The translations under genes were made by a program, and so were the position numbers. A DNA stretch of 10,721 bases from Verrucomicrobiota bacterium (GTDB lineage: Bacteria; Verrucomicrobiota; Verrucomicrobiia; Limisphaerales; J093), in the NCBI GenBank assembly GCA_003695015.1, contig RFJD01000221.1, positions 1-10,721 on the forward strand. The letters run 5' to 3'. This document shows positions 1 through 6,597 of this stretch, piece after piece. Under the pieces are notes generated by a model, which did no database searches, was not told the origin of the DNA, and saw nothing but the letters and a program-made list of their open reading frames with translations. Position 1 is the stretch's first letter. Every line of letters begins with the position of its first letter.

Positions 1-2
1 CC

Positions 3-962
3 CACAAGGCCCAGGTCGGCGTGAGCTGCATCAACCAGGATCCGGAACACCCCGCCACGGCGCATTTCGGGCCGAACTTCCAAGTGTTCGACGAAATCTA
101 CCTCTTCAAGAACTTCCACCGCGACCAGGTCCACGGCCTGCTCTGGCTGGACAAGCACCCCAATTTCGGCATCCCCGGCGACTACCCGGTTTCCTGGTGC
201 AAGGCCTACGGCAAGGGCCGCGTTTTCTACACCTCGCTGGGCCACCGCGAAGACGTTTGGGACGATGACCCGGCCATGCGCGGCCGCCGCAATCCGCCCG
301 CCGTCAGCCGCGCCTATCAGCAGCACATTCTCGGCGGCATCAAGTGGGCCCTCGGTCTCGCCCCCGGCGACGCCACCCCGCAATCCACCGCCGTCAAGCT
401 CAGCCCGGAGGAAGTGGCCGCCGGCTTCGTGCCGCTGTTCAACGGCGTCAATCTCGACGGCTGGCACCTGCGCCACCCCGACGGCACCCCGAGCTGGAGT
501 GTCCAGAACGGCATGCTCGTCAACCTCGTGCCCGAAGGCGGCCATGGCACCGACCTGGTCAGCGACCGCAAGTTCTGGAACTTCGTGGTCCGCTACGAGT
601 ACATGATCCCCAAGGGCAGCAACAGCGGCTTCTACCTGCGCGGCCGGCATGAGGTGCAGATCGTCGATGACTACGCGGCCGGCCGGCCCTCACCCGGCGG
701 CAACGGCTCCATCTACAACCACACCACCGCCTCGAAATTCGTCTCGAAAAAACCCGGCGAGTGGCAGACCGCCGAGGTCACCATGATCGGCCATCGCGTG
801 ACGGTCATCCTCAACGGCGAGAAGATCATCGACAACGCCTTGGTGGACCGCCCCACCGGGGGTGAGCTCGACCGGAACGTCAACGCCCCGGGCCCGATCA
901 TGCTGCAGGGCGACCACGGCTCGATCGCCTTCCGCAACATCCGGATCAAGGAACTCCCCTGA
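3..962 (+). CDS. ThuA-like domain fused to DUF1080 (3-keto-disaccharide hydrolase domain), 5' partial
   Basis: The reading frame is open from the window edge, so the true start lies upstream; the GTG at 21 is inside the domain and is not a credible start. Numbering from the first complete codon at 3, residues 1 to about 118 look like the C-terminal part of a ThuA domain (a class I glutamine amidotransferase-like fold): HPAT, VHGLLWLDKHP, PVSWCKAYGKGRVFYTSLGH and ILGGIKWALG. After a short linker, residues about 142-318 form a DUF1080 lectin-like sandwich, with LFNGVNLDGW, NSGFYLRGRHEVQI, KPGEWQ, the LNGE turn, GPIMLQGDHG and the closing FRNIRIKEL. DUF1080 proteins are known to cleave 3-keto-glycosides, and ThuA works with the oxidoreductase ThuB in keto-trehalose metabolism. 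The Gfo/Idh/MocA gene downstream fits this. A secreted location is likely from the family, but the N-terminus is not visible. Domain calls are firm; the substrate is unknown. Confidence 0.9.
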   Translation, partial: HKAQVGVSCINQDPEHPATAHFGPNFQVFDEIYLFKNFHRDQVHGLLWLDKHPNFGIPGDYPVSWCKAYGKGRVFYTSLGHREDVWDDDPAMRGRRNPPAVSRAYQQHILGGIKWALGLAPGDATPQSTAVKLSPEEVAAGFVPLFNGVNLDGWHLRHPDGTPSWSVQNGMLVNLVPEGGHGTDLVSDRKFWNFVVRYEYMIPKGSNSGFYLRGRHEVQIVDDYAAGRPSPGGNGSIYNHTTASKFVSKKPGEWQTAEVTMIGHRVTVILNGEKIIDNALVDRPTGGELDRNVNAPGPIMLQGDHGSIAFRNIRIKELP

Positions 963-1039
963 AGCCGTGCGCCCCGTCGCCACCACCGGCGAACCGACTG
1001 AATCCGATTGGCAAGAACGCGAACGCTTGAAAAACTCCC

Positions 1040-1056
1040 GCGGCGCTCTCCGCCGC
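1040..1056 (+). other. GC stem-loop between thuA-DUF1080 gene and oxidoreductase
   Basis: A perfect 6-bp stem (GCGGCG at 1040-1045, CGCCGC at 1051-1056) encloses a 5-nt CTCTC loop. It lies 20 nt before the next start codon and has no following T-run, so it does not look like an intrinsic terminator. It may be an mRNA-stabilising or processing element in a shared transcript, or chance in GC-rich DNA. The rest of the 114-bp gap shows nothing else clear. Confidence 0.35.
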
Positions 1057-1076
1057 CCGAAACCTGAGAATCGACG

Positions 1077-2468
1077 ATGAAGAAAGAGAACCAGATGGAC
1101 CTGAACCGACGCGACTTCCTCCGCGGCGGCTCCCTCGCCACCATGATGATGATGATGGGCGGGGTGCCGTTGAACGCGGCCGAGGAAAAAGCCGAGGTCA
1201 ATCCCGACGGCACCACCAACTACAAAGGCGAGGCCAAACCCCTGCCGGTCGGCGTGATCGGCTGCGGGCGCTGGGGCCGCGAAATCATCCAGACCCTCTC
1301 CACCATCCCCTTCGGCCCTGTGGTGGCCATCTGTGACACCTACGGCGCCTACCTCCGCCGCGCCGGCCGCATGGCCAAGGAAGCGAAACAATACGCCGAC
1401 TACCGGGAGCTGCTGGCCGACGACAACGTCAAGGGTGTCATCGTGGCCACCCCCACCCACCAGCACAAACAGATCGTTCTGGATGCGCTGGCGGCGGGCA
1501 AACATGTCTATTGCGAGGCGCCCCTGGCCCACACCATCGACGACGCCCGCGAGATCCTCGAAGCGGCCCGCAAGGCCATCACCGTCAATTTCCAACCCGG
1601 CCTGCAGAACCGCTCGGACAAGCAGATCGTCAATCTTTACAACTACCGGATCAAAGCCAGCGTCATCGGCACCCCGCTGAAGGCGCGGGGCCAGTACCAC
1701 CGGAAGATGAGTTGGCGGTTCACCTCGCCCAACCCCGAGCGCGAAAAAGAGATCAACTGGCGCCTCAAGCGCGACATTTCCCTCGGCCTGCTCGGGGAAC
1801 TGGGCATCCACCAGTTGGACATGATCAACTGGTTCTTCGGGTTGCTCCCCGTGTCCGTCATGGGGGTTGGCTCCCTCCGCCACTGGGACGACGGCCGCGA
1901 CGTGCCCGACAATGTTCAGGCCGTGCTGCGTTACCCGACCGGCATCTTCCACTCCTATGAAGCCACCATCTGCAACTCGTTCAACGCCGAGATGACCAAG
2001 CTCTACGGCACCGACTCGGCCATCCTGATGCGCGACCGGCATGCCTGGATGTTCAAGGAAGCCGATGCCCCGCTGCTGGGCTGGGAGGTGTACTCGCGCA
2101 AGGACACCTTCTACAACGAGAGCGGTTTGGTCCTGGGCGCCGGCGCCACCAAGCAAACCACCCACGGCGCGAAATCGACCCCATCGACCGAGGAAGCGGA
2201 TCCCATCTCGCCGCTGCAGTACAGCCTGCAGGCGTTCCTGATCAACTCCTACGACCACGGCGCGGCCGTACAGGACTTCACCTCGATGTTCGGCGCGGAC
2301 GACAAGGAAGCCCTGCGCGAGTACCTCGTGGACGCCCAGAAGTCGCGCGTTGCGGCCGCCACCGTCGAGGACGGCTACACCGCCACGGTGACGGCCATCA
2401 AGGCCAACGAAGCCGCCCTGAAGAACGGCGTCGTTGAAATCCCCGAGTCCCTGTTCAAGATCAGCTAG
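1077..2468 (+). CDS. Tat-exported Gfo/Idh/MocA family oxidoreductase
   Basis: A 463-residue NAD(P)-dependent sugar-type oxidoreductase. The N-terminus has a twin-arginine motif (RRDFLRGG, residues 11-18), then a hydrophobic stretch with five consecutive Met and a likely cleavage site near LNAA (32-35). This predicts folded export with bound cofactor. The Rossmann fold begins at PLPVGVIGCGRWG, with the GxGxxG glycines at 62, 64 and 67. ATPTHQH (125-130) and CEAPLAHT (146-153) follow; the latter sits where most relatives have an EKP lysine, here Ala148. In the C-terminal domain GELGIHQLDMINWFFG (240-255) carries the conserved His245 and Asp248. The ATG at 1077 has a weak GAGAA upstream; the in-frame ATG at 1095 follows AAAGAGAA and still keeps the Tat motif, so it is a real alternative. 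It follows the ThuA-DUF1080 gene by 114 bp and probably acts on the same sugar, for example as a glycoside 3-dehydrogenase. The substrate is inferred only. Confidence 0.93.
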   Translation: MKKENQMDLNRRDFLRGGSLATMMMMMGGVPLNAAEEKAEVNPDGTTNYKGEAKPLPVGVIGCGRWGREIIQTLSTIPFGPVVAICDTYGAYLRRAGRMAKEAKQYADYRELLADDNVKGVIVATPTHQHKQIVLDALAAGKHVYCEAPLAHTIDDAREILEAARKAITVNFQPGLQNRSDKQIVNLYNYRIKASVIGTPLKARGQYHRKMSWRFTSPNPEREKEINWRLKRDISLGLLGELGIHQLDMINWFFGLLPVSVMGVGSLRHWDDGRDVPDNVQAVLRYPTGIFHSYEATICNSFNAEMTKLYGTDSAILMRDRHAWMFKEADAPLLGWEVYSRKDTFYNESGLVLGAGATKQTTHGAKSTPSTEEADPISPLQYSLQAFLINSYDHGAAVQDFTSMFGADDKEALREYLVDAQKSRVAAATVEDGYTATVTAIKANEAALKNGVVEIPESLFKIS

Positions 2469-2483
2469 AGCAGCAAACCACCC

Positions 2484-2518
2484 GCGTCGGCCGGCCTCCC
2501 GTGAATGCCGGCCGGCGC
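2484..2518 (+). other. Strong 12-bp stem-loop after the oxidoreductase gene, no T-tract
   Basis: GCGTCGGCCGGC (2484-2495) pairs with GCCGGCCGGCGC (2507-2518) over 12 bp with one G-U wobble, around an 11-nt loop. It starts 16 nt after the oxidoreductase stop. No T-run follows (the next bases are CCAACC), so it is not a textbook intrinsic terminator. It may protect the 3' end of the upstream message or end transcription in a T-independent way. The pairing is seen directly; the role is inferred. Confidence 0.5.
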
Positions 2519-2539
2519 CCAACCATCCAATCTATCGAC

Positions 2540-3196
2540 ATGATGAAGACGAAAACCATCCTCTGGAGCTTGAACCTGCTGGCGGCGGTGGCCGTTTCCA
2601 CCGCGGTACAGGCCGCAGACAATCTGGTCCGCTACATGGCCCGCCCCGGCGGCAGTGTCGTCGTCGAAGGCACCTCGACGGTGCACGACTGGGAGGTCGA
2701 GGGCAAAATCATCGGCGGTTACTTCATGGTCGAGCCCGCCTTCCAGACGGACCTCTCCCTCAAATCCGTCAAGAGCCTGACCACCAAGGAAACCAATCCC
2801 AAGGCGGTCATCTCGATCCCCATCCGCTCCCTCAAGAGCGGCAAGGACACCATGGACCGCATCATGCAGGAGGCGATGAAGGCGGATAAGAACCCGATGA
2901 TCCGCTTCACGCTCAAGGAAATGGTCGTCAAGGGCGAGGTCCCGGAGTCCGGCAGCCCCGTGACCTTCGCGACCAAGGGCGACCTCTCGGTCTCCGGCGT
3001 GACCAAGGAAATCGAGATGGACGTCACCATGGAGCGGAAGCCGGCGAAGACGCTCGTCTTCAAGGGTGAGAAGAAGCTGAAGATGACCGACTTCGGCATC
3101 ACGCCTCCGTCGCCCAAGATCCCCGGGCTTGGCAGCATCATCAAGACGGGTGACGAAGTGACCGTGAAGTTCACTTGGATCGTCAAGGCCCGCTGA
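2540..3196 (+). CDS. YceI-like periplasmic protein
   Basis: A 218-residue secreted protein. The ATG at 2540 (or the adjacent ATG at 2543) begins a clear Sec signal peptide: basic MMKTK, hydrophobic core ILWSLNLLAAVAVSTAV, and cleavage after AVQA near residue 25. An in-frame GTG at 2501 would add 13 residues before the signal peptide, and it lies in the loop of a stem-loop, so it was rejected. No Shine-Dalgarno is visible. The mature part matches the YceI fold, a lipocalin-like beta barrel that binds isoprenoid or similar lipids: STVHDWEVEGKI early, SIPIRSLKSGKDTMDRIM in the middle, ATKGDLSVSGVTKEIEMDV, then GDEVTVKFTWIVKAR at the end. YceI members are periplasmic; some are tied to respiratory quinone biology or stress. 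It stands between a sugar gene pair and a cysteine desulfurase, and a strong terminator follows, so it may be its own unit. The ligand is unknown. Confidence 0.9.
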   Translation: MMKTKTILWSLNLLAAVAVSTAVQAADNLVRYMARPGGSVVVEGTSTVHDWEVEGKIIGGYFMVEPAFQTDLSLKSVKSLTTKETNPKAVISIPIRSLKSGKDTMDRIMQEAMKADKNPMIRFTLKEMVVKGEVPESGSPVTFATKGDLSVSGVTKEIEMDVTMERKPAKTLVFKGEKKLKMTDFGITPPSPKIPGLGSIIKTGDEVTVKFTWIVKAR

Positions 3197-3220
3197 CAGG
3201 CTTGACGCTTCCTCCAGTCC

Positions 3221-3257
3221 AAAGGGCGCAGCTTCAGAGGCTGCGCTCTTTTGTTTT
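3221..3257 (+). terminator. Rho-independent terminator after the YceI-like gene
   Basis: AAAGGGCGCAGC (3221-3232) pairs with GCTGCGCTCTTT (3240-3251) over 12 bp with one G-U wobble; the loop is TTCAGAG. The T-rich run continues as TGTTTT to 3257. This is a canonical intrinsic terminator 25 nt after the YceI-like stop. It separates that gene from the cysteine desulfurase, which therefore needs its own promoter. Confidence 0.85.
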
Positions 3258-3298
3258 GGCTCCTTCCTCCCGGGCTGGTCCGCGCGCCACCGAACGCC

Positions 3299-3304
3299 TA
3301 TCCT
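3299..3304 (+). promoter_or_regulatory. Candidate -10 hexamer for the cysteine desulfurase gene
   Basis: TATCCT matches the sigma70 -10 consensus at four of six bases, including the key TA and final T. It ends 7 nt before the GTG start at 3312, so a start of transcription at the usual distance would fall on or next to the GTG. No good -35 is seen 17-18 bp upstream. Some promoter is required here because of the terminator at 3221-3257. Confidence 0.3.
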
Positions 3305-3311
3305 GCGAGCC

Positions 3312-4481
3312 GTGGAGCGTCACTACCTCGACCACAACGCGACCACGCCGCTGGATCCGGCCATCGCCGCGGAGATGGCCGTCGTCCAGGAACGCTTTTT
3401 CGCCAATCCCTCCAGCCCTCACGCCGAAGGGAGGGCGGCCCGCTGCCTCTTGGACGAGTGTCGGGAACGCCTAGCGGCCGTCTGGCAATGCAAGCCCTCC
3501 GAGCTCGTTTTCACCGCCTCCGCCACCGAGTCCAACAACACCGCGCTGTTCGGCGCCGCCCGCCTCCGCCGCGACCGCGGGCGGCACATCGTCGCCTCCT
3601 CCGTCGAGCACCCATCTGTCCGACGCCCCTTGGAACGCCTCGCGAAGGAGGAAGGATTCGAGGTCGCGTGGGCCCCGGTGGACGACCAGGGCCGGGTCAT
3701 TCCCGATGCCGTCGAGGAGCTGCTTCGGCCCGATACCGTCCTGGTCTCCGTGCAAGCGGCCAACAACGAGACCGGGGTCCTGCAACCGGTCGCGGACATC
3801 GGCCGTCGGTGCCGCTCGCGGGGCATCCTGTTCCACGTGGACGCGGTCCAATGGTTCGGCAAGGTGCCCTTCGAGGGCATCGGGACCTTCGAAGCCGATT
3901 TGGTGAGCGCCTGCGCCCACAAGCTGCACGGTCCCAAAGGGGTTGGCGTGCTCTACCAGCGTTCGCCCCTCCGCCTGCCCGCCTTGCTCCACGGTGGCAG
4001 CCAGGAAGACGAGCGTCGCGCGGGGACCGAGAATCTCCCCGGCATCGTTGGGTTGGTCATGGCGATGGAGCGGTTCACCCTCCCGCCGGTCTTCGATTGT
4101 CCCGCCGTCCGGGAAGCCGCCACCAAGCTGGAAAAGGCCATCGCAGCCATCCCCGGCGTTCACCTGCTGTCCCAACGGACGCCGCGGCTGCCGAACACCG
4201 TGGCGTTCGCCGTCGAAGGCGCCGACGGCCTCAGCTTGGTCGCCAACTTCGACCTCGAGGGCTTTGCCGTTTCGAGCGGCTCAGCCTGCTCGGCCGGCGC
4301 TCTGAAGCCTTCGAACACCTTGCGCGCCATGGGGTTGGACGAAGGCCTCGCCTCGGCTCTGGTGCGTGTGTCGTTCGGACGCGACACGACGCCGGCGGCT
4401 GTGGGACGGCTGACAAGCTGTGTGCAACAGGTCGTCAACCGGGCACGGGGCTTGGAAGAAACCGACCGCGGCGGTGAATAA
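3312..4481 (+). CDS. Cysteine desulfurase, IscS/NifS type
   Basis: A 389-residue pyridoxal-phosphate enzyme that takes sulfur from L-cysteine as an enzyme persulfide, releasing alanine; the sulfur feeds Fe-S clusters, thiolated tRNA or cofactors in the cytoplasm. The full class V aminotransferase pattern is visible: YLDHNATTPLDP at the N-terminus, SATESNN (70-76), His100 in VEHPSV, QAANNETGV (148-156), HVDAVQ with Asp177 and Gln180, and the PLP lysine Lys204 in AHKLHGPKG. RAGTENLPGIVG (236-247) follows, then the catalytic Cys326 in SSGSACSAG. These positions fall within a few residues of those in E. coli IscS, so it belongs to the IscS/NifS group rather than SufS. The start is GTG with no Shine-Dalgarno; the protein begins exactly where the family does. 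No iscU, iscR or mnmA lies beside it, so its sulfur acceptor cannot be read from context. dnaN follows after 184 bp. Confidence 0.95.
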   Translation: MERHYLDHNATTPLDPAIAAEMAVVQERFFANPSSPHAEGRAARCLLDECRERLAAVWQCKPSELVFTASATESNNTALFGAARLRRDRGRHIVASSVEHPSVRRPLERLAKEEGFEVAWAPVDDQGRVIPDAVEELLRPDTVLVSVQAANNETGVLQPVADIGRRCRSRGILFHVDAVQWFGKVPFEGIGTFEADLVSACAHKLHGPKGVGVLYQRSPLRLPALLHGGSQEDERRAGTENLPGIVGLVMAMERFTLPPVFDCPAVREAATKLEKAIAAIPGVHLLSQRTPRLPNTVAFAVEGADGLSLVANFDLEGFAVSSGSACSAGALKPSNTLRAMGLDEGLASALVRVSFGRDTTPAAVGRLTSCVQQVVNRARGLEETDRGGE

Positions 4482-4613
4482 CAGGTGCACAGTGTCAATA
4501 ACGCGAACAACGTCGCTGCTTCCTCACGGCACCACCCCGGGCTGTCCGCCGCGTCCGTTTTGCGTAAGTCCTTGAGCCAACCTTGACACCGCCACTTGTT
4601 TGCCCTATCCACA
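4473..4613. promoter_or_regulatory. Cluster of near-consensus DnaA boxes upstream of dnaN
   Basis: Three 9-mers differ from TTATNCACA by one base. GGTGAATAA at 4473-4481 reads TTATTCACC on the - strand; TGTCAATAA at 4493-4501 reads TTATTGACA on the - strand; CTATCCACA lies at 4605-4613 on the + strand. The first overlaps the end of the desulfurase gene, and the third overlaps the candidate -10 of dnaN. No perfect box and no clear AT-rich unwinding tract was seen, so regulation of dnaN is a more modest reading than an origin. Confidence 0.35.
4583..4611 (+). promoter_or_regulatory. Candidate sigma70 promoter of dnaN
   Basis: A perfect TTGACA (-35) lies at 4583-4588, then a 17-bp spacer and TATCCA (-10, three of six bases) at 4606-4611. 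A start of transcription near 4618 would give a leader of about 48 nt to the dnaN ATG at 4666. The -10 overlaps a DnaA-box-like 9-mer at 4605-4613. Confidence 0.5.
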
Positions 4614-4665
4614 GCCCTTAATACGGAGACCGAAAGCGGCAAGCGGACCAATCATCTTAACCAGC

Positions 4666-5775
4666 ATGAAATTCAGCATCGGCAAGGACCCTTTCGCGGG
4701 AGGCCTTCAAGCGGTCCAGAACATCGTCACCACGCGGACCACGTTGCCCATCTTGGCGAACGTTCTCATGCGCGCCGAAGGCGACCGGATCGACCTGACG
4801 GCCTCCGACCTGGACATGACGATCCAGCGGGATGTGGCCGCCAAGGTCGAAACTCCCGGCGCCGTGACCCTGCCGGTCAAGCGCCTCTTCAGCATCGTCC
4901 GCGAGCTGGGCACTCCGGAAATCGAGATGGAGGTGGACGACCGCTCGATCGCCACGCTCCAATCCGGCCCCTCGCTCTACAAGATCCACGGCCTGCCGGC
5001 CGATGAGTATCCGCCCGTGCCCAGTCTCGAAGTCGGACGCTGCGCGGTCCTTCCCCAGGAAACCCTCAAGGGGATGCTCCGCCGGACCATCTTCGCGGTC
5101 TCGACCGACGAGGCCCGCTATGTGCTCAACGGCCTTTTCTTCAGTCTGAAGGACCACAAGCTGACCGTGGTGGCCACCGACGGGCGGCGCCTGGCCCTTA
5201 CACACGAGGAGGTCGAGATCGAGGCCGACGGCGAGCATGAGTTCATCCTGCCGACCAAGGCGGCCAACGAGCTGGGGCGGTTGCTGACCGACAAAGGTCA
5301 GGTCGAGATCCGCGTGCAAGAAAACCAGGTGGTGTTCACCCTGCTGGAAGAGGACGGTCACCGGGTGCAGCTCATGACCAAGCAGGTCGAGGGCACCTAC
5401 CCGAACTACCGGCAGGTGATTCCCAAGGAGTCCCGCCACCGGGTCACCCTCGCCCGGGAGGAGTTCCTCCAAGCCCTCCGCCGGGCGGAGTTGATGACCA
5501 GCGAGAAGTCCAACTCGGTCAAACTGACCTTCACCCGGAACCAGCTTTCCATCACGGCGAACACTCCGGAGATCGGTGAAGCCCGTGAAACCCTCGCCGT
5601 GAACTACAAGGACGAGGATTTCGCCGTGGCGTTCAACCCGGCCTATTTGCTCGACGCTCTGAAGGCCCTCGACGACGAGGAGGTCTTTTTCGAACTGACC
5701 GACGAACTCAGTCCCGGGGTGCTGAAGATCAACGGGCCTTTCCTGTACGTGATCATGCCCATGCGGATGAACTGA
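4666..5775 (+). CDS. dnaN: DNA polymerase III subunit beta (sliding clamp)
   Basis: A 369-residue protein that forms the ring-shaped processivity clamp around DNA, tethering the replicative polymerase and other repair and replication factors. Its length and layout match the usual three-domain clamp of about 366 residues. The start MKFSI with LQAVQNIVTTRTTLPILANVL is the typical domain 1; TASDLDMTIQRDV follows. The middle domain contains RRTIFAVSTDEARYVLNG and VVATDGRRLAL, and the third begins near the EGTYPNYRQVIP segment. The closing YVIMPMRMN corresponds to the conserved MPMRL tail that helps build the partner-binding pocket. The frame is open further upstream to a TTG at 4600, but 22 extra residues would be foreign to the family, so the ATG at 4666 was chosen despite no visible Shine-Dalgarno. 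dnaA is not beside it in this window, unlike the common dnaA-dnaN arrangement; the upstream neighbour is a cysteine desulfurase. Confidence 0.98.
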   Translation: MKFSIGKDPFAGGLQAVQNIVTTRTTLPILANVLMRAEGDRIDLTASDLDMTIQRDVAAKVETPGAVTLPVKRLFSIVRELGTPEIEMEVDDRSIATLQSGPSLYKIHGLPADEYPPVPSLEVGRCAVLPQETLKGMLRRTIFAVSTDEARYVLNGLFFSLKDHKLTVVATDGRRLALTHEEVEIEADGEHEFILPTKAANELGRLLTDKGQVEIRVQENQVVFTLLEEDGHRVQLMTKQVEGTYPNYRQVIPKESRHRVTLAREEFLQALRRAELMTSEKSNSVKLTFTRNQLSITANTPEIGEARETLAVNYKDEDFAVAFNPAYLLDALKALDDEEVFFELTDELSPGVLKINGPFLYVIMPMRMN

Positions 5776-5814
5776 GCCGCGTGCGCCGCGCGTGTTGGAT
5801 CACCGCACCGCCTT

Positions 5815-6591
5815 GTGAGCCAAGGTCGCCATGAGCCCACCCGGGAGGCAGCGCCGCCGGCGCGGGAGAACATTTGGGTGGCGCTGGCTTGCAACGCCGC
5901 CTGGCCGGCGGTGGTGTTGACGTGGCTGAGTGACCGCGACCGGCTGGGGCCCACCGGCGCGCTCCTGTTGGCCATCGTGGTCCCGATTGCCTACGGCGCC
6001 CGGGACTACTGGTTGAACCGGCGCTGGAATATCTTCGCGCTGTTGGGGTGCGTGAGCACCCTGCTGACCGGCGGTTTCGGCCTGCTGCAACTGAGCGGCT
6101 TTTGGTTCGCGGTCAAGGAAGCCGCGGTGCCTTTGGTCTTGGGCCTGGCGGTGCCGCTTTCGATGAACACCCGCCAGCCGCTCATCCGCTTGATCCTCTT
6201 CAACGACCAAGTCTTGGACACGCGCCGTATCGAGGCGGCCTTGGCGGCGCGGAAGACGACGGCGGCCTTCGAGGAACTTCTCCGGAGCGCCTCTTGGCTG
6301 GTGGCCGGCTCCTTTTTCCTGAGCGCCGCGCTGAACTTCACACTCGCCCTGTTGATCCTGCGCAGCACGCCGGGCACACCCGAGTTCAACCGTGAACTCG
6401 GGCGGCTCACGGCCTTGAGTTACCCCATCATCATGCTGCCTTCGATGGCCATCCTGATGTTGGCCATCTGGAAGTTGCTCAACGGCTTGGAAAAGCTGAC
6501 AGGCATGGAGGCCGATGACCTGTTCCATCGGCGGTCGGCCGGGCGTTCCGCAAAGACGCAGGCGGGCGCCGGAGACCACGGGAACGACTGA
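5815..6591 (+). CDS. VC0807-like / septation protein A-like integral membrane protein
   Basis: A 258-residue protein with about six hydrophobic segments, near residues 19-38, 47-62, 72-92, 96-116, 159-182 and 202-222. The second half of the first helix bundle has the pattern NIFALLGCVSTLLTGGFGLLQL, then WFAVKEAAVPLVLGLAVPLS. This resembles VC0807-family proteins, which are distant relatives of intracellular septation protein A; their function is not established. A conserved-looking soluble segment (about 125-157) links helices four and five, and the last 30 residues are polar and cytoplasm-like. The GTG at 5815 is the first start in the frame and leaves a 20-residue polar lead; a GTG at codon 22 (5878) would cut into the first helix. 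It follows dnaN by 39 bp, so the two may be co-transcribed. The membrane topology is well supported; the family name is recalled from pattern and less sure. Confidence 0.75.
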   Translation: MSQGRHEPTREAAPPARENIWVALACNAAWPAVVLTWLSDRDRLGPTGALLLAIVVPIAYGARDYWLNRRWNIFALLGCVSTLLTGGFGLLQLSGFWFAVKEAAVPLVLGLAVPLSMNTRQPLIRLILFNDQVLDTRRIEAALAARKTTAAFEELLRSASWLVAGSFFLSAALNFTLALLILRSTPGTPEFNRELGRLTALSYPIIMLPSMAILMLAIWKLLNGLEKLTGMEADDLFHRRSAGRSAKTQAGAGDHGND

Positions 6592-6597
6592 GATTTC

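Noticed and set aside
690..2522. Open frame of 610 codons on the - strand opposite the oxidoreductase
   Set aside because: It is a shadow of two clear + strand genes; the translation is a low-complexity Gly/Val/Asp/His-rich sequence without motifs.
2501..2539. GTG at 2501 as start of the YceI-like gene
   Set aside because: It puts 13 residues in front of a clean signal peptide and lies in the loop of the stem-loop at 2484-2518.
3471..4175. Open frame of 234 codons on the - strand inside the cysteine desulfurase gene
   Set aside because: Entirely within a confidently identified enzyme gene, with no recognisable family.
4600..4665. TTG at 4600 as start of dnaN
   Set aside because: The added 22 residues do not occur in the family, and the codon lies within the candidate promoter region.
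4482..4665. A full replication origin before dnaN
   Set aside because: Only imperfect DnaA boxes and no clear AT-rich unwinding region were seen; kept only as a finding to check.
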